A stretch of 64,000 nt of DNA from Alteromonadaceae bacterium BrNp21-10 (lineage in GTDB: Bacteria; Pseudomonadota; Gammaproteobacteria; Enterobacterales; Alteromonadaceae), in NCBI GenBank assembly GCA_030418115.1, contig JAUHQD010000004.1, forward strand, positions 62,001 to 126,000, read 5' to 3'. The position numbers and the translations under genes were made by a program. The notes beneath the pieces are model-generated. The model saw only the letters and a program-made list of their open reading frames with translations, did no database searches and had not been told where the DNA came from. Of this stretch, positions 52,119-61,612 are shown piece by piece. Numbering within the stretch: position 1 is the stretch's first letter; each line of letters opens with the position of its first letter.

Positions 52119-53576
52119 ATGAAATTTTCCAATACCTACGTCGAACTCGGTGACACATTTTACCAAACAGCGCAGCCCGAGAAGGTAGCACAACCGAGTT
52201 TACTTCTCTGGAACGACCAGCTTGCCGAAGAACTCAATCTTTCCGCTGCACTTTGCCAAGATCCGACATTACAAACTGAGTATTTTTCTGGCAATCAGCT
52301 ACCGGTTGGCGCGAACCCCGTGGCTTTAGCCTATGCCGGTCATCAATTTGGTCACTTCAATCCGCAATTAGGCGATGGCCGCGCGCATTTACTCGGTGAA
52401 ATAATCGATAGCAACAACATTCGCCGAGATATACAACTCAAAGGATCTGGGGCAACTTATTTCTCTCGTGGTGGCGATGGTCGTTGTGGAATAAAGCCCG
52501 CAGTTCGGGAGTACATAATGAGCGAAGCCATCCACGCACTGGGGGTGCCTACCTCACGCTGTTTGGCGGTTGTTACCTCTGGAGAAAGTATTTTCCGTGA
52601 CCACCAAGCTGTGCCCGGCGCCATAGTTACTCGTGTTGCCAGTAGCCATATTCGTGTTGGCACATTCCAATACTTTGCTACTCGAGATGATATTCCATCG
52701 CTCAAGGCCTTAACCGACTACAGTATTAAACGGCATTTCCCAGAGATAACCACCGGCCAAGAAGGCTATATCGCCGACTTTCTTGAAGCGGTAATCGACA
52801 AACAAATTACCATGGTTGTAGAGTGGATGCGGGTAGGCTTTATCCATGGCGTAATGAATACCGACAACACCCCAATTTGTGGCGAAACTCTAGATTTTGG
52901 ACCTTGCGCGATGATGGGCGTTTATCATCCCCACACTGTATTTAGCTCAATCGATCGCAATGGGCGTTACGCCTATGGTAAACAACCTTCGATTGCACAA
53001 TGGAACATGGTGCGTTTGGCGGAATGCTTATTGCCTTTGGTGGATGAGGATACCGATAAAGCCATTGCCCAACTACAACCGCTGTTACAACAATTCACCG
53101 AGCGTTTTGAAAAAGCCTACACCCACATGTTAAACAACAAATTGGGGCTGACCACTGATACCGCTGCCAACAATGAATTGTTAAGCCAGTTACTAGCAAA
53201 AATGCAGGAGCTAGAGCTGGATTACACTCAGACCTTTGATTTACTCGCCAATTCACTGACAGACCAAACTATAGAACAACAAGTGCGTGCACTACTGACC
53301 GATTGGTATGCCAACTGGCGTCAGCAATTATCACAAGCGCATCTGAGTGACATTGATACTCAACAGCATATGCGCAAATATAATCCGTTGGTGATCCCGC
53401 GAAATCATCATGTAGAAACGGTATTAAGCGAATGTGAACGTGCTGGCAATAATACTGCCGTAGAACATTTTCTAAAGGTGTTACGATCACCTTATGCAAC
53501 CACGGCAGATACTGCACAATTTCAAACTTTGCCCAGTGATAACGACGCCAATTATAAAACTTTTTGCGGAACCTAA
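52119..53576 (+). CDS. selO: SelO/YdiU family protein adenylyltransferase
   Basis: A 485-residue pseudokinase-fold protein: LAYAGHQFGHFNPQLGDGRAHLLGEI and IQLKGSGATYFSRGGDGRCGIKPAVREYIMSEA are hallmark segments, with the inverted nucleotide-binding pocket residues. HGVMNTDNTPICGETLDFGPCAMMGVY holds the catalytic Asn and Asp. SelO transfers AMP to Ser, Thr or Tyr of targets, as known for E. coli YdiU. The C-terminal RKYNPLVIPRNHHVETVLSECERAGNN is conserved too. It is a single gene upstream of the large signalling gene. Confidence 0.93.
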   Translation: MKFSNTYVELGDTFYQTAQPEKVAQPSLLLWNDQLAEELNLSAALCQDPTLQTEYFSGNQLPVGANPVALAYAGHQFGHFNPQLGDGRAHLLGEIIDSNNIRRDIQLKGSGATYFSRGGDGRCGIKPAVREYIMSEAIHALGVPTSRCLAVVTSGESIFRDHQAVPGAIVTRVASSHIRVGTFQYFATRDDIPSLKALTDYSIKRHFPEITTGQEGYIADFLEAVIDKQITMVVEWMRVGFIHGVMNTDNTPICGETLDFGPCAMMGVYHPHTVFSSIDRNGRYAYGKQPSIAQWNMVRLAECLLPLVDEDTDKAIAQLQPLLQQFTERFEKAYTHMLNNKLGLTTDTAANNELLSQLLAKMQELELDYTQTFDLLANSLTDQTIEQQVRALLTDWYANWRQQLSQAHLSDIDTQQHMRKYNPLVIPRNHHVETVLSECERAGNNTAVEHFLKVLRSPYATTADTAQFQTLPSDNDANYKTFCGT

Positions 53577-53598
53577 ACCCAATACCGACAGTAAATTT

Positions 53599-56526
53599 AT
53601 GATTGCGAATAACGCAATAGATTCTTATCCTAGTAACGGGAAAAGCTTGAATGAGAAACAATTGAATACAAAGCAGTGGATCAAATATCTCGTCGTTTTG
53701 CTTAGTTTTTGGCTAAGCCTGAACTGCATTGGTGAAACATTGCATATAGATGAGAGCCTGTCTGAAGTTACCTTATCTAAATCAATTAAAGTCATTCGTA
53801 CCCAATCCTCACAACAGTTGTCGTTTATACAGACCCTAGAAAACTGGCAGCCCCATGCCGATATTACACCATTGGAAAGTGGCGATAGTTTGTGGGGACA
53901 GCAATCCATTCGCAATATATCCAATTCGAATCTGTCTATTCAACTGGTTATGGCGAATCCTGCATTAGATCATATCGACTGGTACGTAATGGATAGTCGC
54001 AACCGTATTCGTCAATCGACCTTTATGGGCACTCGCAGTGAATCACCTACCTATCGTGCTAGCAGTAGTGTGTTTAATTTACCCTTAACCATTCAAGCTA
54101 ACGAAACTCTAGATGTGTATTTTAAGTTAGTTGATGACGGTCCAATGATCGTGCCAATTAGTCTGGTAAGTGAAAAACAATGGCAACAAAACTTGCATCA
54201 GGAATTTCTGGCCAGTGGTTTGGTGATTGGCATTTTGGGAATATTCACCCTGTATTTTCTGGCAACCTATACCTTGCTACGCAGCCCTATCCGTTTTTGG
54301 TTTTCCATAGCGATGCTGGCTGGATTAATGTTATTTATCAACACTCAAGGTGTTTTTACTCAATGGGCAACCTTGGGGGCTCATATCACGTCTTTGAGTA
54401 CGGCCTTCTTTGCACTGTCGCTCATGTGCTTGTCGAAAGTGTGCTACTACATATTGCACCCGTTACCGCGTTATTGGCGCTACACCATCTATGCATTAAG
54501 TGCTATTACCTTCGCTAGTTCCTTAGTGTTCAACGCTTACTGGCAATTAATTATTAGTTCAGCGCTGGCCACCTGCGTATTTATTACCATCATTTATTTA
54601 ACCATTCGTTACAGCAGCACTCACAGTAATTTGCCCAATCAGCTGTTTGCCTTAGGGATTATCTGTCTTGGCACCGCCAATGTAATTTATGTCACTTTAT
54701 TGATGAACGGCTTGTATCTAGGACGAGTGCTCAACCTGCTACTGATTGGCTTGTCGTTATTCGGCAGTGTCTTCATTGCGTTGAGTATTGCCATCTTTAA
54801 TCAAGTTGTGCAATTGGCTAAAAATCATCAACAACATCTTGCCATTAGTGAACTCAGCCAGTTTTATGAATTGTTTAACAATGCAGCTGAGGGGCTATAT
54901 ACATCAACATTGAATGGTGAACTCATCAAGGTAAATCCCGCACTTTGCCAGTTATTCGGTTACGAATCTGAAGAGCAAATGCTGAGTGAAGTAAAAAATG
55001 CCGAGCAGCTTTATAGCAATAGCGAAGACCGCCTGAAATTAATCAAAGAGCTCCACCAAAACGGCATGACATTAGGCCGCGAAACTAAAGGCTTAAAACG
55101 TGATGGTGTGGAATTCTGGTTTTCCAACTCAGTGCAACTGAAAATGCAGCATGGGCAAGAGATTTTATTTGGCTCGGTATTTGATATTACCGAACGCAAG
55201 CGCGGCAACCTGAGTCTTGATTACTTAGTTCGACATGACCAATTAACCGGCCTTTACAATCGACGGGAATTTGAACGCCGCCTAGAATTAGCCGTCAGCT
55301 ATGCTCACCAACTGGACGGCCAGTTTGCTTTGCTCTTAGTTAATATTGATAATTTCCGTTTGGTCAATGATGCCTGCGGTCATGAAGCTGGCAATATTCT
55401 GATCCAACAATTTTGTGAGCGCATACAAGCGGCGATCAGTTCGCGGATTATTTTAGCGCGCTTACAGGGCGATGAATTTGGGCTGTTATTGGAAGGCGAA
55501 TTAAGCGATCAAGCTCAACCTACGGCCAAAACCTTGTTGGAAGTAGCCGACGCGTTTCGCTTTGTTTGGGATAATCGCATTTTTACCGTTAGTCTGAGTA
55601 TTGGTATTGCGGATAATTCAGAGCCAGACCTGCAATCTCACCAACAGATGTTAAGCATGGCCGACGCAGCCTGCTGTAGTGCTAAGGCTCAAGGGGGAAA
55701 TCAATTCCATCTATACACTAAAGAAGATAAGCAGCTGCGTCGCTATTATTCTGAGCAGACATGGATCACCATGCTTAACCAAGCACTGGATGACGACAGT
55801 TTTCAATTATTTTACCAACCCTATCATTCATTAAAAACCAACGAAGAAGGCTATCGTTATGAATTGTTGCTGCGCTTACGTCACGACATTGATAACAATA
55901 CCATCCTGCCATCGTCCTTTATCCCTACCGCTGAACGACAAAACCTTATGGGAAAAGTCGACGAATGGGTAATTAGCCATTACTTCAAATGGCTGCATGA
56001 GCACCCTGACCACCAACAACAGCTTATTTGCTGCAATATTAATTTAAGCGCCCATGCGTTGTCTGACCCGCAGTTAAAACAGAATATTTTGCAGGCTTTT
56101 AAGCAATACGATATTCCACATAATAAAATTTGTTTTGAAATTAATGAAAGTGTCGCCATTGTAAAGACTGAGGAAACCTTACAGTTCATTAAAACTTTCC
56201 AAAAATTAGGCTGCTTGTTTGCGTTAGATGATTTTGGCAGTGGCTTTGCGTCTTACAGTTATTTGAAAAAATTACCGGTAGACATGATCAAAATCGACGG
56301 CAATTTTATTAAGAATTTATTGATCGATTCTTCTGACAGTTTAATGGTTCGCTCAATGAATGACGTGGCAAAATCCCTTGGCGTCAAAACCATGGCCGAA
56401 TTTGTGGAGTCGAAAGAAATTATGGTTGAACTGGGTAAGATTGGCGTTGATTATGCCCAAGGTTTTAGTATTGCCAAGCCTAGAGCACTCAGCGAATTTA
56501 CTACTGACACCATTTCCGATAAGTAA
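53599..56526 (+). CDS. 7TM-DISM, PAS, GGDEF, EAL sensor protein; altered GGDEF, intact EAL
   Basis: ATG 53599 is chosen, since an ATG at 53494 overlaps selO by 83 bp. The 975-residue protein has an N-terminal hydrophobic signal, a DISM-like extracellular domain (about 45-180), seven hydrophobic helices (about 190-400), a PAS domain (about 420-540), a GGDEF domain with RLQGDEF in place of RLGGDEF (about 545-710) and an EAL domain (720-970). EAL key motifs: ELLLRL, NINLSAHAL, EINES, DDFGSGFASYSYL and a KIDGNF. It probably degrades c-di-GMP in response to an extracellular ligand; cyclase activity is doubtful. Confidence 0.88.
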   Translation: MIANNAIDSYPSNGKSLNEKQLNTKQWIKYLVVLLSFWLSLNCIGETLHIDESLSEVTLSKSIKVIRTQSSQQLSFIQTLENWQPHADITPLESGDSLWGQQSIRNISNSNLSIQLVMANPALDHIDWYVMDSRNRIRQSTFMGTRSESPTYRASSSVFNLPLTIQANETLDVYFKLVDDGPMIVPISLVSEKQWQQNLHQEFLASGLVIGILGIFTLYFLATYTLLRSPIRFWFSIAMLAGLMLFINTQGVFTQWATLGAHITSLSTAFFALSLMCLSKVCYYILHPLPRYWRYTIYALSAITFASSLVFNAYWQLIISSALATCVFITIIYLTIRYSSTHSNLPNQLFALGIICLGTANVIYVTLLMNGLYLGRVLNLLLIGLSLFGSVFIALSIAIFNQVVQLAKNHQQHLAISELSQFYELFNNAAEGLYTSTLNGELIKVNPALCQLFGYESEEQMLSEVKNAEQLYSNSEDRLKLIKELHQNGMTLGRETKGLKRDGVEFWFSNSVQLKMQHGQEILFGSVFDITERKRGNLSLDYLVRHDQLTGLYNRREFERRLELAVSYAHQLDGQFALLLVNIDNFRLVNDACGHEAGNILIQQFCERIQAAISSRIILARLQGDEFGLLLEGELSDQAQPTAKTLLEVADAFRFVWDNRIFTVSLSIGIADNSEPDLQSHQQMLSMADAACCSAKAQGGNQFHLYTKEDKQLRRYYSEQTWITMLNQALDDDSFQLFYQPYHSLKTNEEGYRYELLLRLRHDIDNNTILPSSFIPTAERQNLMGKVDEWVISHYFKWLHEHPDHQQQLICCNINLSAHALSDPQLKQNILQAFKQYDIPHNKICFEINESVAIVKTEETLQFIKTFQKLGCLFALDDFGSGFASYSYLKKLPVDMIKIDGNFIKNLLIDSSDSLMVRSMNDVAKSLGVKTMAEFVESKEIMVELGKIGVDYAQGFSIAKPRALSEFTTDTISDK

Positions 56527-56669
56527 CAAGCGTGCCGCCAATTAAGCTTATCTCTCTACCTTGAACTCAACCATTGCTGCATAATGTTGCATTCGAGTTA
56601 CAAATTTAAACAGACTCGTTCCTCGCTAGTTTGTACCATACCCGCACTTTTATTCTGGATCTAATCACT

Positions 56670-57440
56670 ATGCTCACAAAATCGCTACGCTCTTTACTGG
56701 CCTTAAGCCTAATTATTGTTGCACCGCTTTCACAGGGAACAGTAGTAGAAGTACAAACCGTACTGGGTAATTTTCAAGTTAACTTGTTTGATAAAGGCAC
56801 GCCAAAAACCGTTGAGAACTATTTGGGTTACGTCAACTCAGGCGCTTATTTCAATAACGTAGTACATCGTTCTGTACCAAATTTTATTGTGCAGGCAGGT
56901 GGGTTTCAGTTTAATGATGACTTCCCCATTGACGAAGTAGTATCAGCCGCAGCGGTAATTAACGAACCTAAGTACTCCAATGTCCGTGGCACTATTGCCA
57001 TGGCTAAACTCAGTAGTGGCGTTAACAGCGCTACCAATCAATGGTTTATTAACCTAAAGAACAACAGCGGAAATTTAGATGTACAAAACGGTGGCTTCAC
57101 AGTATTTGGACAAGTACTCGGCGACGGCATGGATATTGTTGATGCCATTGCAGCCTTAAATATCCATAATCGTGGTGGTGTTTTTAGCGAGATCCCACTG
57201 GTGAATTACACCACCGCGGATGCTGATGCCGGTGTTGAAGTTACTGGTGAGCACTTAATGTTGATAACTGATGTGGTAGTGATTGATGCCAATGCAGAAA
57301 CCCATCCTGAGATTCTGCCGACCAAGAATACTTTGCTTAATCAACCATCAACCGGTGGTGGTAGTTCTGGCAGTGGTAGCATGGGTGGTATGATTATGTT
57401 ACTCATCACTACATTAGGATTACGCTGGGTAAAACGCTAA
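56670..57440 (+). CDS. Exported cyclophilin-type peptidyl-prolyl isomerase with GlyGly-CTERM-like tail
   Basis: ATG 56670 gives a signal peptide (about 1-25, ending SQGTVVE) and 256 residues. The cyclophilin core has VVEVQTVLGNFQVNLFDKGTPKTVENYLGYV, VHRSVPNFIVQAGG and ATNQWFINLKNNSGNLD. The C-terminus has a Gly/Ser-rich stretch (GGGSSGSGSMGG) followed by a hydrophobic segment (MIMLLITTLGL) and a basic end (RWVKR), the tripartite layout of a rhombosortase-processed GlyGly-CTERM signal. It probably assists folding of exported proteins, and could be released or anchored at the surface via type II secretion. Confidence 0.83.
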   Translation: MLTKSLRSLLALSLIIVAPLSQGTVVEVQTVLGNFQVNLFDKGTPKTVENYLGYVNSGAYFNNVVHRSVPNFIVQAGGFQFNDDFPIDEVVSAAAVINEPKYSNVRGTIAMAKLSSGVNSATNQWFINLKNNSGNLDVQNGGFTVFGQVLGDGMDIVDAIAALNIHNRGGVFSEIPLVNYTTADADAGVEVTGEHLMLITDVVVIDANAETHPEILPTKNTLLNQPSTGGGSSGSGSMGGMIMLLITTLGLRWVKR

Positions 57441-57590
57441 CCCCTAGCATTGGCTTTTGGATAATTAAGCAAACTTTAGTTACGTAAAAATCTTTTTTGG
57501 ATTTTTTTTAAAAAAGAGTGCGATTCAACTAGGTCTGGTAACACTGTTTATTTATAGTTACCCCGCTGTAAAATTATCCAAAGGCAAACT

Positions 57591-58751
57591 GTGGTTTATC
57601 TTTTCTATTTAGTTGTATCCCAAGGCATTGTATATCTGACTTTTAGTTCGGTTATGCTGCTAATTTGGCGTAAAATGGAAGGCCATTTCCATCACTTAGT
57701 ATGGTCCATAGGTTTTCTGTTTGGCGCTATGGGCTGGCTGATCAATTTGGTGCCTGTTACCCTTTTCGCTTCTCCAGATATTCACTGGCTGGTGGACAAC
57801 TTTATCACCCTTATTTCCGTTTCTGCGGTGAGCTACGGCTTCGTGCTGCGAGCACAACGAGCCATGCATCTCATTTGGTTTGTGGTTGCCACTTTTGTTT
57901 CCCTAAATATCCTGATTTATTTTTCGGCGGTGACCGGCGCGCAAGAAATTAAATCATCCATCAGCCCATTATTTGTGGCACTGTGCCTACAACTTAATTG
58001 TTATATTCTGTGGCGCAAAGAGGGCAAATTAACCTTTGCTGAAGTGGTCGCGATTGGCATCTGCCAGATGGGGGCCCTCGCTCATATTCTTCGAGCAGGC
58101 GTTATTCTTGTGCATGCGCAAAATAATGACCCAGAGTTTCTTAAGTACTACGATCAGATCAGCTATATGTTTTTGCCCTTTATTTACACTGGGATCGGTA
58201 TTGCGATTCTCAGTCTTACTATCTCTGACTTACACGAACGTATGACTAATTTGGCCATTACCGATCAATTGACTGGCGCATTAAATCTAACCGGTATAGA
58301 GAAAATATCGACCAAAGTCATCGGTCATTGCCAGCGCAGTAATCAATGGATGAGTTTAATTTTAGCCAAAATAGATAATTATCAATCTATACACGAACAA
58401 TACGGCAGCCATGCTACCGACTTAATCTTAAAAAGCTTTGCCGAAACACTGGACAGTAAGCTAGATGATTGTGATTACATTGGCCGTACTGGTAGTGATG
58501 AATTTATGTTGCTGCTACCAGACAACGCTAATGCCGATCATATAGCCGAAGAAATGCGCTTAGCCGTTGGCCAATCCTGCATTATTGATCACGAGCAAGA
58601 ACTACGTTTCACTGCCAGCTTTGCGGTAGTGTCCAGTCAGCATGATTATTGTTATAACGTATTGCGAGCCCGAGCAGAACTGCTACTTTATAAAGCCACT
58701 TTAGATGGTCGAAACCAAGTTATCACCGAATCTCAAGACTATGGTTATTAA
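57591..58751 (+). CDS. Membrane GGDEF-domain protein with variant signature
   Basis: A GTG-started 386-residue protein with about six to seven hydrophobic segments (residues 1-200, VYLFYLVVSQG to ILSLTISD), then a GGDEF-like domain (about 220-380). Its signature reads RTGSDEFMLLLP, so the second Gly is Ser, and the usual LTGLxNR motif reads LTGALNL. It may be inactive as a cyclase or have altered activity. The transmembrane part resembles an MHYT- or MASE-like sensor only by layout. It stands alone between the cyclophilin and fpr. Confidence 0.75.
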   Translation: MVYLFYLVVSQGIVYLTFSSVMLLIWRKMEGHFHHLVWSIGFLFGAMGWLINLVPVTLFASPDIHWLVDNFITLISVSAVSYGFVLRAQRAMHLIWFVVATFVSLNILIYFSAVTGAQEIKSSISPLFVALCLQLNCYILWRKEGKLTFAEVVAIGICQMGALAHILRAGVILVHAQNNDPEFLKYYDQISYMFLPFIYTGIGIAILSLTISDLHERMTNLAITDQLTGALNLTGIEKISTKVIGHCQRSNQWMSLILAKIDNYQSIHEQYGSHATDLILKSFAETLDSKLDDCDYIGRTGSDEFMLLLPDNANADHIAEEMRLAVGQSCIIDHEQELRFTASFAVVSSQHDYCYNVLRARAELLLYKATLDGRNQVITESQDYGY

Positions 58752-58862
58752 ACAAAATTCTGAGCTATTGGATTACATGCTTAAGAGTTAATCATCATCG
58801 TTGACCTACCCAAGGTAACAGTGCCAGACTGACCCTACGAATAAGCGAAGATGGGAGTTAAT

Positions 58863-59603
58863 ATGGCAAACTGGCATAGTGCGGAGGTTATCAGTAAGCA
58901 ACAATGGGCAGATAATTTATTCAGTCTAAAAGTCTCTTATCCCCATAATAAATTTACCGCAGGTCAATTTATTAAACTCGGTTTAACCATAGATGATAAG
59001 CGCATACAGCGCGCTTATTCATTAGTTAATCCTCCCGGTACCGATTACGCTGAAATTTACCTCACTCTCGTTGCTGATGGCCTATTGTCGCCGTCACTTG
59101 CGGCACTACAATCCGGTGATTACGTCGATGTTAGCTATCCTGCCAGTGGTTTCTTCACTCTTGATGAAGTCCCCGATGGCGAGACATTATGGTTACTCTC
59201 CACCGGCACCGGTATAGGCCCTTTTTTATCGATGCTAGCAACGCCAGAGCCATGGCAGCGCTTTAAACATATTGTATTAGTTCACGGTGTACGCTGGTCA
59301 CAAGATTTGACGTATGGGCCGCTCATTAGCCAATGGCAACAGCAATATCCGCAACAATTTCATTATCAACCGGTGGTCAGTCGTGATTCCGGCAATCATT
59401 ATTTAACCGGCCGCATACCGCAATTAATCCAACAGCAACGTCTACAGCAGGCCAGTCAGCGTTCTTTGGACGACACTTGCCAAGTAATGATATGCGGCAA
59501 TCCAGATATGATTAAAGAAACTAAAACCTTATTAGAATCCATGGGGTTAGCTAAAAACCTGCGCCGCAAACCAGGACAAATTACAGTTGAACAATATTGG
59601 TGA
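58863..59603 (+). CDS. fpr: Ferredoxin--NADP+ reductase
   Basis: ATG 58863 follows GGGAG and gives 246 residues starting MANWHSAEVISKQQWADNLFSL, as in E. coli Fpr. FAD binding is RAYSLVNPP, NADP binding STGTGIGPFLSML and the C-terminal region QVMICGNPDMI and VEQYW, with a terminal aromatic residue. It transfers electrons between NADPH and ferredoxin or flavodoxin in the cytoplasm. A start at 58851 would add four residues. Confidence 0.93.
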   Translation: MANWHSAEVISKQQWADNLFSLKVSYPHNKFTAGQFIKLGLTIDDKRIQRAYSLVNPPGTDYAEIYLTLVADGLLSPSLAALQSGDYVDVSYPASGFFTLDEVPDGETLWLLSTGTGIGPFLSMLATPEPWQRFKHIVLVHGVRWSQDLTYGPLISQWQQQYPQQFHYQPVVSRDSGNHYLTGRIPQLIQQQRLQQASQRSLDDTCQVMICGNPDMIKETKTLLESMGLAKNLRRKPGQITVEQYW

Positions 59604-59715
59604 ACAAGGCATGTTGCCACTAACGGTAATTCGTTCGCTGTACTAAAAACAGCTTGCCGCGACGACCAATACAGGATACAAAGCCGCTCCTTTATCGTTC
59701 CCAGCTTTGAGCTAT

Positions 59716-60390
59716 ATGGCTACCGTCGTTTTTAACGCGAATACGCAAACAATAGATTTTCAAGTAGCAATATTTGAACGTATCGCCGTGGCGCTTGAAA
59801 AAGATGGTTATGCGGTGATACCCAATGCGCTGCCGGAAACCATTAGTAATAGCTTACTGGACTATATCGCCTACGCCGATGCGCAAGCCCATTTTCATCC
59901 AGCTGCAGTAGGAAGAGGCACAGAAACCATCCACAGCCAGTTTATCCGTCGCGATAACATCTCTTGGATCGCCGAGGAAGAGCCTTATAGTAAGTTATGG
60001 CTTGATTGGAGCACAGAGCTACAACGGTATTTAAATCGACGTTTATTTCTAGGTTTATTTTCTTTTGAAAGTCATATTGCCCATTATCAGCCTGGTGATT
60101 TTTATAAAACCCATGTGGATGCTTTTAAAGGGGAATCTAACCGTGTGTTGTCATTGGTGAGCTACCTAAATCGTGGCTGGGAACCAGATCAAGGTGGTGA
60201 ACTAGTCATCTATGCCCCCAATTCAAATCAGGAACTACTGCGTGTTACACCTAACTTTGGCACCTTAGTTATTTTCTTAAGTGAAGAATTTCCACACCAA
60301 GTGCGCACCGCCAATCGTGATCGTTTCAGTGTTGCGGGTTGGTTCCGCGTTAACGGCTCAAACACGGTACAAGTCGATCCACCCAGATAA
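59716..60390 (+). CDS. 2-oxoglutarate/Fe(II) oxygenase (prolyl hydroxylase-like)
   Basis: ATG 59716 is preferred to the TTG at 59707; 224 residues. The double-stranded beta-helix core has the iron ligands His and Asp in YKTHVDAF and the distal His in EFPHQVRTANRDRFSVAGWFR, where Arg binds 2-oxoglutarate. It begins with a helical part LEKDGYAVIPNALPETI. The layout resembles bacterial prolyl 4-hydroxylases, such as those acting on EF-Tu or ribosomal proteins. Its substrate is unknown. Confidence 0.85.
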   Translation: MATVVFNANTQTIDFQVAIFERIAVALEKDGYAVIPNALPETISNSLLDYIAYADAQAHFHPAAVGRGTETIHSQFIRRDNISWIAEEEPYSKLWLDWSTELQRYLNRRLFLGLFSFESHIAHYQPGDFYKTHVDAFKGESNRVLSLVSYLNRGWEPDQGGELVIYAPNSNQELLRVTPNFGTLVIFLSEEFPHQVRTANRDRFSVAGWFRVNGSNTVQVDPPR

Positions 60391-60500
60391 ATCCGGCAGA
60401 TCGCGCTGGCTAAGACAATGTACTTTAGCGACTACTTTGCCAAATCACTTTGGTTTAATACCCTGTCACAATGTATTCAACAATCTTAGCCATCAACGAC

Positions 60501-61541
60501 TCAAAGAGCGCTTTTGACCTGCCAGTTTACCGTTTGTCCGGCGAAGAATGGCACCATGTCATGACCATTGGGTAACCGAATATTATCTGGCACTTGCCAC
60601 GATTTTTTGACCAGAGTGACCGTGCCTTGATTACGAGGTAGGCCATAAAAATCAGCACCATAGTGGCTAGCAAAGCCTTCAAGCTTGTCTAAAGCATTCA
60701 ACTCATCAAACACTTGTGTATACAACTCTAAGGCACTCCAAGCACTGTAGCAACCGGCACAACCACAAGCAGATTCTTTACGATGTTTCTCATGAGGGGC
60801 AGAGTCAGTGCCTAAAAAGAACTTATTCGAACCACTTTGTACTACTTCGCGCAAACGTTGCTGATGTGTGCTGCGCTTTAGTACTGGCAAACAGTAATTA
60901 TGTGGGCGCACACCACCAACTAACAGATCATTTCTATTTAACAATAAGTGCTGGGGCGTAATAGTTGCAGCGACATTATCTGAGGAGGATAAAACAAAAT
61001 CGGCCGCATCGGCGGTAGTAATATGCTCGAAAACAATTTTTAACGTTGGAAATTGTTCGACAATATGGCGTAAATTGACATCGATAAAAACCTTTTCACG
61101 ATCAAATATGTCCACATGACTATCGGTCACCTCACCGTGGATCAGCAATAACATGCCACATTCCGCCATTGCTTCAAATACCGCAGTCATTGCATTTAGG
61201 TTGGTCACAGCCGCATCGGAATTAGTGGTCGCCCCTGCAGGGTATAATTTCGCAGCAACAACCCCGGCGGCCTTGGCTTGCTTAATATCTTCAACGCTAG
61301 TGTTGTTGGTCAAATAAATAACCATTAAAGGCGTAAATGAAGAGCCTTCAGGTTTGGCATTTAAAATCCGTTGTTGATAGGCCATGGCCATATCCGCATT
61401 AACAATAGGTGGCACTAAATTCGGCATCACTATGGCGCGTTGGAAACAGCGTGCGGTAGCAGGAACGGTTTCTTGCAGCATTTCATTATCACGAAAATGT
61501 AAATGCCAGTCGTCAGGGGTTTGGATGGTTATTTCAGTCAT
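60501..61541 (-). CDS. pyrC: Dihydroorotase
   Basis: A 346-residue class II dihydroorotase. Zinc ligands appear in [13 protein letters not shown], the carboxylated Lys in [15 protein letters not shown], and other His/Asp in [21 protein letters not shown] and [15 protein letters not shown]. It closes carbamoyl aspartate to dihydroorotate in pyrimidine synthesis. It is a single gene, as in E. coli, and converges with the oxygenase gene, stops 110 bp apart. Confidence 0.95.
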   Translation of the reverse strand: MTEITIQTPDDWHLHFRDNEMLQETVPATARCFQRAIVMPNLVPPIVNADMAMAYQQRILNAKPEGSSFTPLMVIYLTNNTSVEDIKQAKAAGVVAAKLYPAGATTNSDAAVTNLNAMTAVFEAMAECGMLLLIHGEVTDSHVDIFDREKVFIDVNLRHIVEQFPTLKIVFEHITTADAADFVLSSSDNVAATITPQHLLLNRNDLLVGGVRPHNYCLPVLKRSTHQQRLREVVQSGSNKFFLGTDSAPHEKHRKESACGCAGCYSAWSALELYTQVFDELNALDKLEGFASHYGADFYGLPRNQGTVTLVKKSWQVPDNIRLPNGHDMVPFFAGQTVNWQVKSAL

Positions 61542-61612
61542 GGTTTATAGTAATGAACAGATTAGATAAGGGTCATTGTAACCTGTTCATTTCACAACTT
61601 CATAAAAACGTT

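Noticed and set aside
53494-53598. Start of the large sensor gene at ATG 53494
   Set aside because: It overlaps selO by 83 bp and adds residues with no signal-peptide logic.
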